A stretch of DNA of 18,404 nucleotides from Candidatus Altimarinota bacterium (GCA_027053135.1 JALUEA010000020.1:1-18404), one strand, 5' to 3'; positions 1 to 8,353 are shown, numbered from the stretch's first letter. Notes: generated from the letters alone by a model not told the origin. Numbers and translations: made by a program.

Positions 1-53
1 GTATATATATTTATTATTTATTAGAGAAAAATTATTTGTATTGAGTCTGTTTA

Positions 54-518
54 TTATAAATTAAATGTAATAAGAAAATTAATTATTACCCAAGAAAATA
101 AAATAATTAAAATACCTATTGCGGCATTTATCATTGCCTCTTTTGCACCATCGACATCAGATCCAAAACTTGTTATATACCGAAACCCAGCGTATAAAAA
201 TGCAAAAAGTGCAATTACTCCTGCGAAAATCAAAAGATATTTTATAACAAATAAAATCGTATCCATTAAAGATCCTTCCTCAGCAATTCCTAAATCACTT
301 CCTTCTATTTTCTCCTGTACAAGATGAGCCCCACCTTGAAGCCCTTCTCCCTCAAAAACAGGATCACTCGTTCCACTTCCAAATAAATCTGCCACATTAA
401 GGACTCTCACCATCGAAAAACTCCCCACAAATACTACAAAGAATAAAATACCTAATTTAAAAGTATCTTTCTCAAGAAACCGTCGAAACCTTCCAACAAT
501 ATTTGTTATAAATTTCAT
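54..518 (-). CDS. TrbC/VirB2-like pilin-type membrane protein (paralogue 2 of tandem pair)
   Basis: 154 residues. Three hydrophobic segments are visible: an N-terminal signal-like helix (about 21-40) after a basic stretch, then two helices at about 86-112 and 129-151. These are joined by a short loop holding the block FGSDVDGAKEAMINA. This two-helix hairpin with a charged loop is the layout of TrbC/VirB2-type pilin subunits found in many Patescibacteria genomes. The middle region (about 42-85) is acidic and Gly-rich and is likely extracytoplasmic. The C-terminal half is nearly the same as that of the neighbour at 524-970, so the two are tandem duplicates. The start codon lies five bases after the stop of that neighbour and has no Shine-Dalgarno site, so translation is probably coupled. 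The gene ends in TAA. The pilin family call is inferred from topology and motif resemblance. No conjugation or type IV secretion ATPase gene is in the window, so the role (surface filament or membrane complex) is open. Confidence 0.7.
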   Translation of the reverse strand: MKFITNIVGRFRRFLEKDTFKLGILFFVVFVGSFSMVRVLNVADLFGSGTSDPVFEGEGLQGGAHLVQEKIEGSDLGIAEEGSLMDTILFVIKYLLIFAGVIALFAFLYAGFRYITSFGSDVDGAKEAMINAAIGILIILFSWVIINFLITFNL

Positions 519-523
519 AAATA

Positions 524-970
524 TTACAAATCAAAACTAATAAGAAATTGAATAATTATCCAAGAAAATAAAATAATAACAATACCAATAACTGCATTTA
601 TCATTGCCTCTTTTGCACCATCAACATCATCTCCAAAACTAAAAATATACCGAAACCCAGCATATAAAAATACAAGAATTGCAATAACTCCTGCAAAAAT
701 TAAAATATATTTAATAGCAAAAATAACAGAATCCATTAAACTTCCATCTTCCGCTATTCCTGTATTACTCTGATCTATATGTATTCCAAGTTCTTCTGCA
801 CCTCCTTCAATACCATGTCCATTTTTAAAAATAGGATCAAATCCTCCCCCATAATCCGATCCATATAATATTGCACTTGTCGCAGAACCCCAAAAAAACA
901 TACCATATACTCCAATAAATACAATAACTGCATGTATAAATCTGCCAAGTATGTTATATATTTGTGCCAT
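524..970 (-). CDS. TrbC/VirB2-like pilin-type membrane protein (paralogue 1 of tandem pair)
   Basis: 148 residues, first gene of the two-gene pilin-like operon. It has an N-terminal hydrophobic helix (about 10-33), a variable Gly/Asp-rich stretch (about 36-75), and a conserved C-terminal hairpin of two membrane helices (about 80-106 and 123-145) around the loop FGDDVDGAKEAMINA. The C-terminal 75 residues closely match the downstream copy: AEDGSLMD against AEEGSLMD, the shared core FLYAGFRYI, and the same ILFSW tail. The N-terminal halves have diverged. This suggests duplication followed by change in the exposed part, as expected for pilins or surface proteins. A promoter with -35 TTGAAT, a 17-base spacer and an extended -10 lies about 45 bases upstream. 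No Shine-Dalgarno site is seen. Stop is TAA. Function is inferred; a small holin-like or pore protein is an alternative. Confidence 0.7.
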   Translation of the reverse strand: MAQIYNILGRFIHAVIVFIGVYGMFFWGSATSAILYGSDYGGGFDPIFKNGHGIEGGAEELGIHIDQSNTGIAEDGSLMDSVIFAIKYILIFAGVIAILVFLYAGFRYIFSFGDDVDGAKEAMINAVIGIVIILFSWIIIQFLISFDL

Positions 971-1014
971 TACAATTTTTTATTTATTTTGTTTTACTCT
1001 GTACCAATCTTGAA

Positions 1015-1043
1015 ATACTATCATATTTCTCTCCAATATTCAA
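1015..1043 (-). promoter_or_regulatory. Promoter of the pilin-like operon
   Basis: Read on the minus strand: -35 TTGAAT (1043-1038), a 17-base spacer, and -10 TAGTAT (1020-1015) directly preceded by TGA, an extended -10. The start codon of the first pilin-like gene is 45 bases downstream. Spacing is ideal and the -35 is good; the -10 matches consensus at four of six positions. Confidence 0.55.
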
Positions 1044-1087
1044 GAAAGAAATTTCATAATAATTTTATTTAAATTGATAATAAAAAA

Positions 1088-1096
1088 TGATATAAT
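1088..1096 (+). promoter_or_regulatory. Extended -10 promoter of rseP
   Basis: TGATATAAT, a perfect TGn plus TATAAT extended -10, lies 66 bases before the rseP start codon. The best -35 at 17 bases is only TTTAAA (1068-1073), so the extended -10 probably carries recognition. It faces away from the pilin promoter at 1015-1043, making 971-1162 a divergent regulatory region with no gene in it. Confidence 0.6.
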
Positions 1097-1162
1097 GTTC
1101 TTACTTTATGTGTACTACCATATACAATAAAACATAAACCAAAACTCTTTACATTATTTAAT

Positions 1163-2323
1163 ATGACTCGTCTTATGGAACTTTTCCAGTCTACTGGATC
1201 TATACTTCTTAGTGTCTTTACATTTTTAGTTATTTTTGGAATTCTCATTATTCTTCATGAATTTGGACACTTCTGGGCAGCAAGAGCTGCAAAAGTAAAA
1301 GTTTTAGAATTTGGATTTGGAATGCCTCCTAAAATTTTTGGAAAAAAAACATCACGAAATACAACAGATGGAACAGAAGAAATGGAATGGACTATCAATG
1401 CAATCCCATTTGGAGGGTTTGTTCGAATGGAAGGAGAGAATGGGAATTCAGAACATCCTCGAGCATTTCATAATAGACCATTACTCTGGAGAATGCTCGT
1501 TATTTGTGGTGGAGTTATTATGAACTTTTTACTCGGTTGGGGACTTCTTACCGTAAGTTTTATGACAGGAGTACAAGTCCCAGAAAGTGGATATGGAAGT
1601 ATTCAAATTGGGAAATTAATTGAAAATATGCCAGCATCCTCTTCTGAATTACATACAAAAGATACTATCTTAACTATTGACGGAAAAAACATTACTTCAT
1701 ACGAAGATTTCTTATCTGTATTAAAACAAGATGCTGAAAAAAAACATCCTGCTCACTTTACTGTTTTACGAGAAAATGACACAAAAGAAATAGATGTAAC
1801 ACCAAATGAAAATGGACTTTTTGGAATTGTTCCACAATTTAAAATAAAAGAAGAACAATACGGATTTCTTGATGCCAGTAAGAAAAGTTTTACAGAATCA
1901 TTGGTTATTATGAAAAGTTCTATAGATTCTCTTATAAATCTTGTAAATAGTCTTACAACAAAACATGAGATACCAGAAGGAATTGGAGGTCCCGTTGCCA
2001 TAGCAAGTGTCACAGATACGATTGTAGAACATGGAACATTTCTCCAATTAGTATTATTTACAGCAACTTTATCTCTTTCTTTAGCGGTACTAAACATCAT
2101 GCCATTTCCTGGACTAGATGGTGGACGATTTCTATTTCTTCTTATAGAAGCGGTTTTTTTAATCTTTCGATATATTGCAACAAAAATATTAAAACTCCCA
2201 TATACGTTTCCTACAAAACTCCCTCAAACACTAGAAATGTATATCAACGGAATTGGACTCATTTTGCTCTTTGCATTTCTTATTTGGATTACCATTATAG
2301 ATATTGGAAAACTTTTAGGATAA
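1163..2323 (+). CDS. rseP: RseP-type site-2 intramembrane zinc metalloprotease
   Basis: 386 residues, family M50B. The zinc-binding HEFGH motif is at residues 32-36 inside the first membrane helix, and the third metal ligand is in the LDGG motif at 318-321, preceded by NIMPFP, the usual NxxPxPxLDGG signature. A single PDZ domain spans about 140-215. Other membrane helices are at about 108-132, 288-312 and 360-383. It cleaves membrane-embedded substrates such as anti-sigma factors or signal-peptide remnants; the substrate here is unknown. Length is within the usual range of the family, although the stretch after LDGG is longer than in short homologues. Start ATG at 1163 is chosen because it follows a clear extended -10 promoter; an ATG four codons later would also work. 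No Shine-Dalgarno site. The neighbouring genes are divergent or convergent, so it is transcribed alone. Stop is TAA. Confidence 0.95.
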   Translation: MTRLMELFQSTGSILLSVFTFLVIFGILIILHEFGHFWAARAAKVKVLEFGFGMPPKIFGKKTSRNTTDGTEEMEWTINAIPFGGFVRMEGENGNSEHPRAFHNRPLLWRMLVICGGVIMNFLLGWGLLTVSFMTGVQVPESGYGSIQIGKLIENMPASSSELHTKDTILTIDGKNITSYEDFLSVLKQDAEKKHPAHFTVLRENDTKEIDVTPNENGLFGIVPQFKIKEEQYGFLDASKKSFTESLVIMKSSIDSLINLVNSLTTKHEIPEGIGGPVAIASVTDTIVEHGTFLQLVLFTATLSLSLAVLNIMPFPGLDGGRFLFLLIEAVFLIFRYIATKILKLPYTFPTKLPQTLEMYINGIGLILLFAFLIWITIIDIGKLLG

Positions 2324-2342
2324 AGAAAAAAATAAAAGCAAC

Positions 2343-3155
2343 CTAAAAATGTTTTTTTACTGCATCAAAATTATCTATCCATGGAAAATGTCCAGCATTT
2401 GGAATAATACATAATTCAATTTTTGGATACATTTTCTGTATGTTTTGTGCATACGATACTGGAGTTACCATATCGTTTTCTCCCCAAATACATTTCATAT
2501 TTGATTCATACGGTTTTAGTACTTCGAGATATGCAGAAATATCTTCATTTACAATATTTTGAAATGTTTTTTTCATTATTTCTCCATCTAACACACTATA
2601 ATCAGAATTGGTATTATGAAAAAAAACTCTATAAAAAGAAGAAATAATACGCTTTATAAAACGCGTATATTTCTTTTTTTCTAAAAATTGAGACACTCTG
2701 AGTTGTGTTTTTTGGAATAGCGTAAGTGTTCTATAAAACGGAACTCCCATACAAATAATACTTTGTATATTATATGAAATTGTTTCCTTACAATTTTCTA
2801 AATACTTCAACAACACTCGTCCTCCGAAACTATGTACCACAAACTCTACAGATGGTAGATTCGTATTAGTACTCTTCTTTTTTTCTTGTATAACTTTTTC
2901 TATAAAATCTTTTAAAAATACAGCATAATCATGTAAAGTAAACACTTTCTCAAGAGATACACTTTTCCCAAATGCGGGGAAATCAAGAGCTATACTCTTG
3001 TTTCGTAACGAAAAAAATGAAAGAAAAGATTCTTTATTACTTCCCCATCCATGTAAAAAGAGTGTTATTGTTTCATTCCTCTTCTCTTCTCCCACCTCAT
3101 AATACGAAATTCTTCTTCCTTGTATCATTACCTGTTTTTCCTTTATTTTTTTCAT
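2343..3155 (-). CDS. Alpha/beta-hydrolase fold protein
   Basis: 270 residues. The oxyanion-hole motif HGWG is at 35-38, the nucleophile elbow is VHSFGG with Ser109, the acid is Asp228 in WGENDMVTP, and the base is His256 in NAGHFPW. The full Ser-Asp-His triad of a BioH/lipase/haloperoxidase-type hydrolase is therefore present. The lid region (about 140-210) is rich in Lys, Phe and Tyr and gives no substrate clue. There is no signal peptide, so the protein is probably cytoplasmic. It converges with rseP, with 19 bases between stop codons and no clear terminator, and diverges from dnaB. It ends in TAG. The substrate (ester, lactone or lipid) cannot be told from sequence; carboxylesterase or acylglycerol lipase are the usual names for such proteins. 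Confidence 0.85.
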   Translation of the reverse strand: MKKIKEKQVMIQGRRISYYEVGEEKRNETITLFLHGWGSNKESFLSFFSLRNKSIALDFPAFGKSVSLEKVFTLHDYAVFLKDFIEKVIQEKKKSTNTNLPSVEFVVHSFGGRVLLKYLENCKETISYNIQSIICMGVPFYRTLTLFQKTQLRVSQFLEKKKYTRFIKRIISSFYRVFFHNTNSDYSVLDGEIMKKTFQNIVNEDISAYLEVLKPYESNMKCIWGENDMVTPVSYAQNIQKMYPKIELCIIPNAGHFPWIDNFDAVKKHF

Positions 3156-3231
3156 ATATTATTAAAAACTATCGAATACTAGAATAAAATTTTTACATAA
3201 TATTTTCTAGAGGAAAATAACCAAATCATAT

Positions 3232-3258
3232 ATTATACAAACGATCTTTTATTATACA
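3232..3258 (-). promoter_or_regulatory. Repeated -10-like elements between hydrolase and dnaB
   Basis: The 9-base word TATTATACA occurs twice on the plus strand (3231-3239 and 3250-3258), 19 bases apart. On the minus strand each copy reads TG followed directly by TATAAT, a perfect -10 hexamer. The copy at 3237-3232 lies 77 bases before the hydrolase start and could be its promoter. No convincing -35 is seen. The dnaB promoter, which must also lie in 3156-3264, could not be assigned. Confidence 0.35.
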
Positions 3259-3264
3259 GTACTC

Positions 3265-4611
3265 ATGACTATCACCCATAAAATTCCTCCACACTCACTT
3301 GATGCAGAACATTCTGTATTAGGAGCGTTATTAGTAGATCCAAATGCTCTTATGAAAATTTCTGATTTTCTACAAGTGGATGATTTTTATTCACAAGGAA
3401 ACAAAGATATTTATGAAACTATTTTACATTTATCAAATCTCCGAAAACCAATAGATTTAATTACTGTTCCAGAAGAGTTAAAGAAAAAAGACCTCCTTGA
3501 TAATATCGGTGGGGTAAGTTTTTTAGCAGAACTAATGACCATAGTCCCATCTGCTATAAATATTTTAGAATACGCCAATATTGTAAAACAAAAATCCACA
3601 CTCAGAAAAATGGTACATGCTGGACAAAAAATTACTTCATTTGGATATGATGAGGACGAAGATATCGAAAAATTACTGGAACAAAGTGAAAAAGAAGTTT
3701 TTGCTATTTCACAAACATTTTTAAGAAATAAATTTGTACCAATAAATGAAATTTTATCTGGACGATTTGAAATTTTTTCCGAACGCCATGATAACGACGA
3801 TGAAGATTTAGATATTGGAGTAAAATCAGGATTTGATAATTTAGATAAAATACTTGGCGGATTTCAACCTTCTGATTTAATTATATTAGCAGCACGACCT
3901 TCTATGGGGAAAACAGGATTTGCGTTAGCAACTGCAATAAATGCAGCTGATATATACGGGAAATCAATTGGTATCTTCTCTCTTGAAATGTCAAAAGAAC
4001 AACTCGTTGATAGAATGTTTGCCAATGTTTTACAAGTTAATTCATATAAATTACAAAAAGGACAATTATCTGATGATGAATTTATGCGTATGGGGCCAGC
4101 AATGGATAAACTTTCTAAAATGCCTATTTATATTGATGATACCGTTGAATCAAGTATTTCTGCATTACGAGCAAAAGCACGACGACTACAAATGGAACAT
4201 GGATTAGACATGATTATTATTGATTACTTACAATTAATGTCCACAGGCGATCCCAAATTATCTGGAAATCGAGTCTTAGAAATTGCCGAAATTTCTCGGA
4301 GTTTAAAAGCATTAGCCAGAGAACTTCATATTCCTATAATAGCATTATCGCAACTCTCTCGAGGTGTAGAATCTCGAAACGATAAACGCCCAATGCTTTC
4401 AGACTTACGAGATTCAGGTGCTATTGAACAAGATGCTGATGTTGCTATCATGTTATATAGAGATGAATACTATAATAAGGATACAGATAAACCTGGTGAA
4501 ACAGAACTCTTAATTCGAAAACATCGAAATGGTGAAATAGGAGAATGTGTCCTTATATTTGATAAAGCAAAAATGCGATTTCGTGAAAAAAATCCTCAAA
4601 ATGATTATTAA
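3265..4611 (+). CDS. dnaB: Replicative DNA helicase DnaB
   Basis: 448 residues, typical of bacterial DnaB. The N-terminal helical domain starts with the family hallmark PPHSLDAEHSVLGALL and binds primase; a linker around 155-190 is acidic. The RecA-like helicase domain follows, with Walker A ARPSMGKT at 210-217, Walker B ending in IIIDYLQLM (Asp320), and the arginine-finger region near the C-terminus. It works as a hexameric ATPase that unwinds DNA at the fork. No intein or insertion is visible. The start is the ATG at 3265; there is no Shine-Dalgarno site, and the leader contains two copies of TATTATACA. The gene stands alone on the plus strand and ends in TAA six bases before a strong hairpin terminator. 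The Walker A arginine is encoded by CGA, which supports CGA as arginine in this genome. Confidence 0.98.
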   Translation: MTITHKIPPHSLDAEHSVLGALLVDPNALMKISDFLQVDDFYSQGNKDIYETILHLSNLRKPIDLITVPEELKKKDLLDNIGGVSFLAELMTIVPSAINILEYANIVKQKSTLRKMVHAGQKITSFGYDEDEDIEKLLEQSEKEVFAISQTFLRNKFVPINEILSGRFEIFSERHDNDDEDLDIGVKSGFDNLDKILGGFQPSDLIILAARPSMGKTGFALATAINAADIYGKSIGIFSLEMSKEQLVDRMFANVLQVNSYKLQKGQLSDDEFMRMGPAMDKLSKMPIYIDDTVESSISALRAKARRLQMEHGLDMIIIDYLQLMSTGDPKLSGNRVLEIAEISRSLKALARELHIPIIALSQLSRGVESRNDKRPMLSDLRDSGAIEQDADVAIMLYRDEYYNKDTDKPGETELLIRKHRNGEIGECVLIFDKAKMRFREKNPQNDY

Positions 4612-4617
4612 CACACA

Positions 4618-4650
4618 AAAAAACAGATATAAAAAGTATATCTGTTTTTT
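4618..4650. terminator. Bidirectional intrinsic terminator between dnaB and pnp
   Basis: A 14-bp perfect inverted repeat (4618-4631 and 4637-4650) with a 5-base loop. The core CAGATATA is flanked by A-runs on the left and T-runs on the right, so each strand ends in a U-tract after the hairpin. It lies between two convergent genes and probably stops both transcripts. Confidence 0.9.
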
Positions 4651-4678
4651 ATTACACATATTCACATGTTCGTATTAA

Positions 4679-6802
4679 CTAATCTGCATCTTTAATAGAA
4701 AAATTTAATCGTCCCTTATCATCAATATCTATAAGTTTTACCCGAACACTATCCCCTACAGATAATATATCTGAAACATTTTCTACTCGTGTATCTGCAA
4801 CTTTTGATACGTGAACAAGTCCTCCAACCGTCGAAGTAATATCCACAAAAACTCCATAGGATTCTACCCGTGCGACTTTTGCTGTATATGTTTCTCCTAC
4901 TTTTGGTTCAAATGCAAGCATTTTAATAATTTCTACTGTTTTTTCAAGAACTTTTATATTTCCTTCTCCTACAGATGCGACTGTTACCAAACCATCTTCA
5001 CTAATATTAATTTCACATCCACTATCTTCTGTAAGTTTTTGAATAATTTCACCACCTCTTCCAATAACTTTTCCAATAAGATCTGGAGAAATTTGTACCG
5101 TTAAAATTTTCGGAGCATAATGAGATAAATGATCTTCTACTGTTGGAACAACTTTCAACATCTCATTCAAAATATGTTCTCGTCCCTTCTTTGCTTGTGA
5201 TAATGCCTGTTTAAATACCTCTAAATCAATCTTTTTTAACTTAATATCCATTTGAATTGCCGTAATTCCTTTTGTTGTTCCTGTTACCTTAAAATCCATA
5301 TCTCCAACAAAATCTTCATCATCTTGAATATCAGACAAAACTTTATAACACGAACCATCTTCTGCAGTCACTAATCCCATTGCTATCCCTGAAACAGGTC
5401 TTTTAATAGGAACTCCTGCAGCCATCAATGCCATTGTAGAACCACATGTTGCTGCCATAGAAGAAGACCCATTCGACATTAAAATTTCTGAAACAACTCG
5501 AATTGTATACCCAAACTCTTCTTGAGAAGGAATAACAGGACGCAATGCCCTTTCCGCTAATGCTCCGTGTCCAATTTCTCTATTTCCTGTCATTAACCGA
5601 TGCGAACATGATGCAACAGAAAAAGGAGGAAAATTATAATGATGAAAATAATGTCGAACTTCTTCCCCTTCTATTCCTTCAACAACTAATCCCTGTGATG
5701 GAGATGCAAGTGTTACAATAGAAACACATTGTGTTTCTCCTCGTTGAAATAACGCAGATCCATGTGTTCTTTCAAACATATTTTTTTCTCCATGAATAGG
5801 ACGAACTTCATCTAGTTTTCGACCAGCAATTCGATTTTCGTCTTGTAAAATTGCAGTTCGTAAAATATTTTTCCATACTAAATCAGCAACTATTTGAAAC
5901 TGTTCTTCTATTCGATCTTCATCAAATTTCCCAGATTGTAACGCTTTTTCTTTTGCATTCTCAGTAATAGCAGTTTTTTCTGCGACTCTTTGTAACTTTC
6001 CAGGAATTGTTAATAACGCATTTTTGTATGCATCAGAACACTCTTGTCGTATAAATTCTTCTAATTCTGTATCGTGTTGTACATCTTCAAGAAACATTTT
6101 TTCTTGTCCTCTTTCAGATCGAATATCTTCAAAAAATTGACAAATTTTCGCTCCTTCTTTTTGACCGAACTCTATTGCTGACAACATCGTTTCTTCTGAT
6201 ACCTCATTTGCTCCAGCTTCAATCATAACAACTCCATCTTGTGTTGAAGATACAATAAGATCCAAATCTTGTACCTTTCGTTCTTCAAAAGTTGGATTTA
6301 ATACAAAATTTCCCGTTTGTTTATCTATTCCTACTCGAAGCATTGCAATTGGTCCTCCCCAAGGAACATTTGATACATGGAGTGCGACTGAAGCTCCCAG
6401 TGCCGCACAAATATCATGTTCATTTTCCCTATCATATGAAAGAGTTGTAAGCATTACCTGTACATCGTTTCGTAAATGTTTCGGAAACAATGGACGAATT
6501 GAACGATCTATAACTCGAGAAATAAGAATTTTATCATCAGAAGAACGCGTTTCTCTTTTTACAAATCGAGAACTTTTAATCATTCCTGATGCATATAATT
6601 TTTCTTGATAATTTACCATCAACGGAAAATAATCAATATCTCTTTCCGTTTGAGACATAACAACCGTTACTAAAACAGATGTTCCTCCACATGTAACAAC
6701 ACATGACCCATTAGAAAGAGTAGCATATTTCCCAAAATCAAACATATATTCTTTTCCCGCAATTTCTAATGTATAGATTTTATGATTTGAGTAATAACTC
6801 AT
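4679..6802 (-). CDS. pnp: Polyribonucleotide nucleotidyltransferase (PNPase)
   Basis: 707 residues, close to the 711 of E. coli. Order of domains: first RNase PH-like core (about 10-230), helical linker (about 240-315), second RNase PH-like core (about 320-545), KH domain (about 555-615) with GxxG loop GRGG at 581-584, and S1 RNA-binding domain (about 630-703). The segment DDEDFVGDMDF holds Asp495 and Asp501, which align with the essential Asp486 and Asp492 of the E. coli enzyme. It degrades RNA 3' to 5' with phosphate, releasing nucleoside diphosphates. It lies 86 bases after murA on the same strand; the gap holds no clear terminator, so co-transcription is possible. Start ATG at 6802 has no Shine-Dalgarno site. 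Stop is TAG, then the shared terminator. No rpsO, its frequent neighbour, is present. Confidence 0.98.
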   Translation of the reverse strand: MSYYSNHKIYTLEIAGKEYMFDFGKYATLSNGSCVVTCGGTSVLVTVVMSQTERDIDYFPLMVNYQEKLYASGMIKSSRFVKRETRSSDDKILISRVIDRSIRPLFPKHLRNDVQVMLTTLSYDRENEHDICAALGASVALHVSNVPWGGPIAMLRVGIDKQTGNFVLNPTFEERKVQDLDLIVSSTQDGVVMIEAGANEVSEETMLSAIEFGQKEGAKICQFFEDIRSERGQEKMFLEDVQHDTELEEFIRQECSDAYKNALLTIPGKLQRVAEKTAITENAKEKALQSGKFDEDRIEEQFQIVADLVWKNILRTAILQDENRIAGRKLDEVRPIHGEKNMFERTHGSALFQRGETQCVSIVTLASPSQGLVVEGIEGEEVRHYFHHYNFPPFSVASCSHRLMTGNREIGHGALAERALRPVIPSQEEFGYTIRVVSEILMSNGSSSMAATCGSTMALMAAGVPIKRPVSGIAMGLVTAEDGSCYKVLSDIQDDEDFVGDMDFKVTGTTKGITAIQMDIKLKKIDLEVFKQALSQAKKGREHILNEMLKVVPTVEDHLSHYAPKILTVQISPDLIGKVIGRGGEIIQKLTEDSGCEINISEDGLVTVASVGEGNIKVLEKTVEIIKMLAFEPKVGETYTAKVARVESYGVFVDITSTVGGLVHVSKVADTRVENVSDILSVGDSVRVKLIDIDDKGRLNFSIKDAD

Positions 6803-6861
6803 AGTATATTTTGTAAATAAATAATTTTTCTGTTTTTCCTATACACTCTACCAAATGTAGG

Positions 6862-6882
6862 GATAAATGATAAGAGATAATA
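6862..6882. repeat. Three-unit GATAA heptad repeat in the murA-pnp gap
   Basis: GATAAAT, GATAAGA and GATAATA follow one another with an exact 7-base period. On the transcribed (minus) strand this reads as three TTATC units about 60 bases before the pnp start. It could be a protein-binding site or chance in AT-rich DNA. Confidence 0.35.
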
Positions 6883-6888
6883 CAGAAG

Positions 6889-8223
6889 TTACGAAATTGT
6901 TTTAATATCTGCCCCTAATTTTCGTAAATTCCCTTCAATATCTTCATATCCTCTATGAATATAATAAATATTGGTAATTTCCGTAACTCCATTTGTAACT
7001 AATGCAGCAAGAATCATGGCAGCTCCCGCTCGAATATCTTGTGATGCCACTGTTGTTCCAATAAATGCAGTAGGCCCCTTTACCTTAAATACGTGAGGAT
7101 TTTGAATTTCTACATCTGCTCCCATTTTTTCTAATTCAAGTAAATATGCAAACTTTCGCTCAAAAAGAGTTTCTTGAATTTTAGAAACACCTTCACATTG
7201 TGTCAGCAACACTGCAAATTGTGGATGTAAATCCGTTGCAAATTTAGGAAATACCCCTGTCTGAATATCTACTGCACGTAATTTTTCATGTGGATTTGAA
7301 AGATCCCTCTTAATGGTTTTAATCGTTTTATCGGTTTCTGATACTTCAAATTTTGCACCCGTTTGTCGTAACCGTTCTATAAAAGAATCTAAATGAGAAA
7401 CTTCTACATTTTTTACCGTAATTTCAGAATTTGTTAAAATTCCTGCTAATACATATGTTCCTACTTGTAAATAATCTGATGTGACTTCTATTTCTGCCGC
7501 AATATTTTCATTTTTTTCTATTCCTTGTATTTCAAGAGCATGACTTCCTACTCCAGAAATTTTTGCTCCTGCAGATTGTAAAAATGCACATAAATTTTGT
7601 ACATGAGGCTCAGAAGCTGCAAGGCGTAACTGAGAAGCCCCTTTCGCAAATACCATTGCGATTAAAGCATTTTCTGTAGCTGTAACAGAAAGCTCAGGCA
7701 TAACAAATTGTGTCCCAACAAACCCTTTTCGACTCCCTTTCTCGTCCTCTTGTAACTCTAACTCTATATGTGTTTCTGATTCTATAATCTTTGCACCTAA
7801 CGCTTCAAATACACTCAAATGAACATCAACAGATCGTTTCCCTAACACACATCCTCCTGGAAATGGAATACGAACTCTTCCAAATCGTACTAAAAGAGGA
7901 GCTAAAAACATTATACTCGAACGCATTTTTCCTATATAACTCCCCGAAACATTTCCATTTCCTGTAAGATTTCTTGCATCAATAGTAAAGTTTCTTTTAT
8001 TCTCTTTATCTTGTTCTATTTTTGCACCAATAGATTTCATAATTTCCATAAATCCACGCGTATCAGATAAATCAGGAATATTTGTGACACGCGAAATACC
8101 GTTCACTGCAAGTGTTGCTGCCAATATTGGTAATGCAGCATTTTTTGAACCAGGAATTTCTATTGAACCAGATAATTCTTTTCCTCCATGTATATAAAAT
8201 CGCTCATTTAATGGTACTTGCAT
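6889..8223 (-). CDS. murA: UDP-N-acetylglucosamine 1-carboxyvinyltransferase (MurA)
   Basis: 444 residues, somewhat longer than the usual 417-430. It transfers enolpyruvate from PEP to UDP-GlcNAc, the first committed step of peptidoglycan synthesis, in the cytoplasm. Visible marks: the N-terminal substrate loop PGSKNAALPILAATL (Lys27, Asn28), the catalytic loop PFPGGCVLG with Cys125, equivalent to Cys115 of E. coli, and the C-terminal RAGAAMILAALV block of the EPSP-synthase fold. Because the cysteine is kept rather than replaced by Asp, the enzyme is predicted to be fosfomycin-sensitive (family knowledge, not tested). Start ATG at 8223 has ATTAGG just upstream, too close to be a normal ribosome site. 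A terminator separates it from the upstream regulator gene, so it should have its own promoter, perhaps the TATACT at 8257-8252. Ends in TAA. Confidence 0.97.
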   Translation of the reverse strand: MQVPLNERFYIHGGKELSGSIEIPGSKNAALPILAATLAVNGISRVTNIPDLSDTRGFMEIMKSIGAKIEQDKENKRNFTIDARNLTGNGNVSGSYIGKMRSSIMFLAPLLVRFGRVRIPFPGGCVLGKRSVDVHLSVFEALGAKIIESETHIELELQEDEKGSRKGFVGTQFVMPELSVTATENALIAMVFAKGASQLRLAASEPHVQNLCAFLQSAGAKISGVGSHALEIQGIEKNENIAAEIEVTSDYLQVGTYVLAGILTNSEITVKNVEVSHLDSFIERLRQTGAKFEVSETDKTIKTIKRDLSNPHEKLRAVDIQTGVFPKFATDLHPQFAVLLTQCEGVSKIQETLFERKFAYLLELEKMGADVEIQNPHVFKVKGPTAFIGTTVASQDIRAGAAMILAALVTNGVTEITNIYYIHRGYEDIEGNLRKLGADIKTIS

Positions 8224-8251
8224 CCTAATATTGAAATAGTCTATTACAAGA

Positions 8252-8257
8252 AGTATA
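8252..8257 (-). promoter_or_regulatory. Possible -10 of the murA promoter
   Basis: TATACT on the minus strand, 28 bases before the murA start codon and downstream of the terminator at 8286-8321. The upstream sequence is a T-rich run without a clear -35, so the call rests on the hexamer and the need for a promoter in this gap. Confidence 0.3.
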
Positions 8258-8285
8258 TAAAAATTTACAAAAAAACAAAATATAA

Positions 8286-8321
8286 AAAAATAAGTTATAC
8301 CGTATAATATAACTTATTTTT
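8286..8321 (-). terminator. Intrinsic terminator after the sigma-region-4 gene
   Basis: A 14-bp perfect inverted repeat (8286-8299 and 8308-8321, core TAAGTTATA) with an 8-base loop. On the minus strand it ends in seven T, 33 bases after the stop of the gene at 8354-9508. The other strand also ends in a T-run, but no plus-strand gene reads into it. Confidence 0.88.
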
Positions 8322-8353
8322 CCGTACCATATAACACCACTTATACAAAAACA

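Noticed and set aside
1753..2100. 115-residue open frame on the minus strand antisense to rseP
   Set aside because: It is fully inside the PDZ and membrane region of rseP and has no family marks.
4811..5104. 97-residue plus-strand frame antisense to the KH/S1 end of pnp
   Set aside because: Composition is dominated by Asn, Phe, Ser and Cys, as expected from reversed AT-rich coding; no start signals.
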